Origin: an uncultured Bacilli bacterium
Lineage (GTDB): Bacteria > Bacillota_I > Bacilli_A > RF39 > UBA660
Assembly: GCA_947623705.1 (NCBI GenBank)
Contig: CANQHT010000082.1
Location: 1-5,130, forward strand
Reading direction: 5' to 3'
DNA: 5,130 nucleotides
The first letter of the stretch is position 1. Each line of letters starts with the position of its first letter. The notes below the pieces were generated by a model. The model did not search any database, was not told the origin of the DNA, and worked only from the letters and a program-made list of their open reading frames with translations. This document shows positions 5,044 to 5,130 of the stretch, piece by piece. Both the position numbers and the translations under genes were made by a program.

Positions 5044-5130
5044 TTATTTAACAATTTCTGATACTACACCAGCACCAACAGTACGTCCACCTTCACGAAT
5101 TGAGAATTGAGTACCATTTTCAAGTGCAAC
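5044..5130 (-). CDS. tuf: Elongation factor Tu, C-terminal end (partial)
   Basis: Only the last 28 residues and the TAA stop are in the window. They read VALENGTQFSIREG, then GRTVGAGVVSEIVK. This is the highly conserved end of domain 3 of bacterial EF-Tu, the GTPase that delivers aminoacyl-tRNA to the ribosome. Family members end in REGGRTVGAGVVxxIx. The rest of the gene, its start and its usual partner fusA lie beyond the right edge. A strong terminator follows 29 nt downstream. Confidence 0.97.
   Translation of the reverse strand, partial: VALENGTQFSIREGGRTVGAGVVSEIVK

Noticed and set aside
1..5130. CRISPR array, insertion sequence ends or riboswitch
   Set aside because: No regularly spaced repeats, no transposase, no paired terminal inverted repeats and no long structured leader were seen; gene leaders here are mostly very short.

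Overview
The window is very AT-rich bacterial DNA. Genes are short-spaced, use ATG starts with GGTGA/GGAGG-type ribosome binding sites and favour A/T-ending codons. TGG encodes Trp in the M29 peptidase, and every gene whose end lies in the window stops with TAA, so the standard bacterial code fits. The EF-Tu tail and the overall style suggest a low-GC Firmicute, probably an uncultured gut-type Bacilli/Mollicutes-like lineage. The sequence cannot place it more precisely. Almost everything is on the minus strand.

Layout from high to low coordinates, which is the direction of most transcription: (1) the last 28 codons of tuf (EF-Tu) and its strong intrinsic terminator; (2) a 535-residue five-helix membrane protein with a large extracytoplasmic tail containing a DUF4352-like segment, under its own sigma-A type promoter; (3) a 66-codon plus-strand ORF of uncertain reality that abuts the membrane-protein gene stop to stop and contains that gene's probable terminator; (4) a divergent control region with an extended -10 promoter and a short palindrome; (5) a small XRE-type DNA-binding protein followed 25 bp later by an M29 (AmpS/PepS-type) aminopeptidase, probably one operon, closed by a hairpin terminator; (6) tRNA-Cys(GCA) with its own promoter and encoded CCA; (7) a gene-free stretch of about 245 bp with a tandem 10-bp repeat next to the tRNA 3' end and a palindrome plus extra half-site upstream of the next promoter; (8) a DUF4143-type AAA ATPase that runs off the left edge.

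Regions 1-6 look like ordinary chromosome: housekeeping, peptide turnover and an envelope protein. The left part (about 1-1250) looks more like accessory DNA. A DUF4143 ATPase lies just beyond the 3' end of a tRNA gene, with integrase-arm-like direct repeats between them. That is compatible with the edge of an integrated element, but no integrase and no duplicated tRNA end are visible here. No CRISPR array, insertion sequence, riboswitch or clearly new multi-gene system is evident. The least explained parts are the divergent HTH/small-ORF region, the repeat arrays on either side of the ATPase promoter, and the membrane protein.
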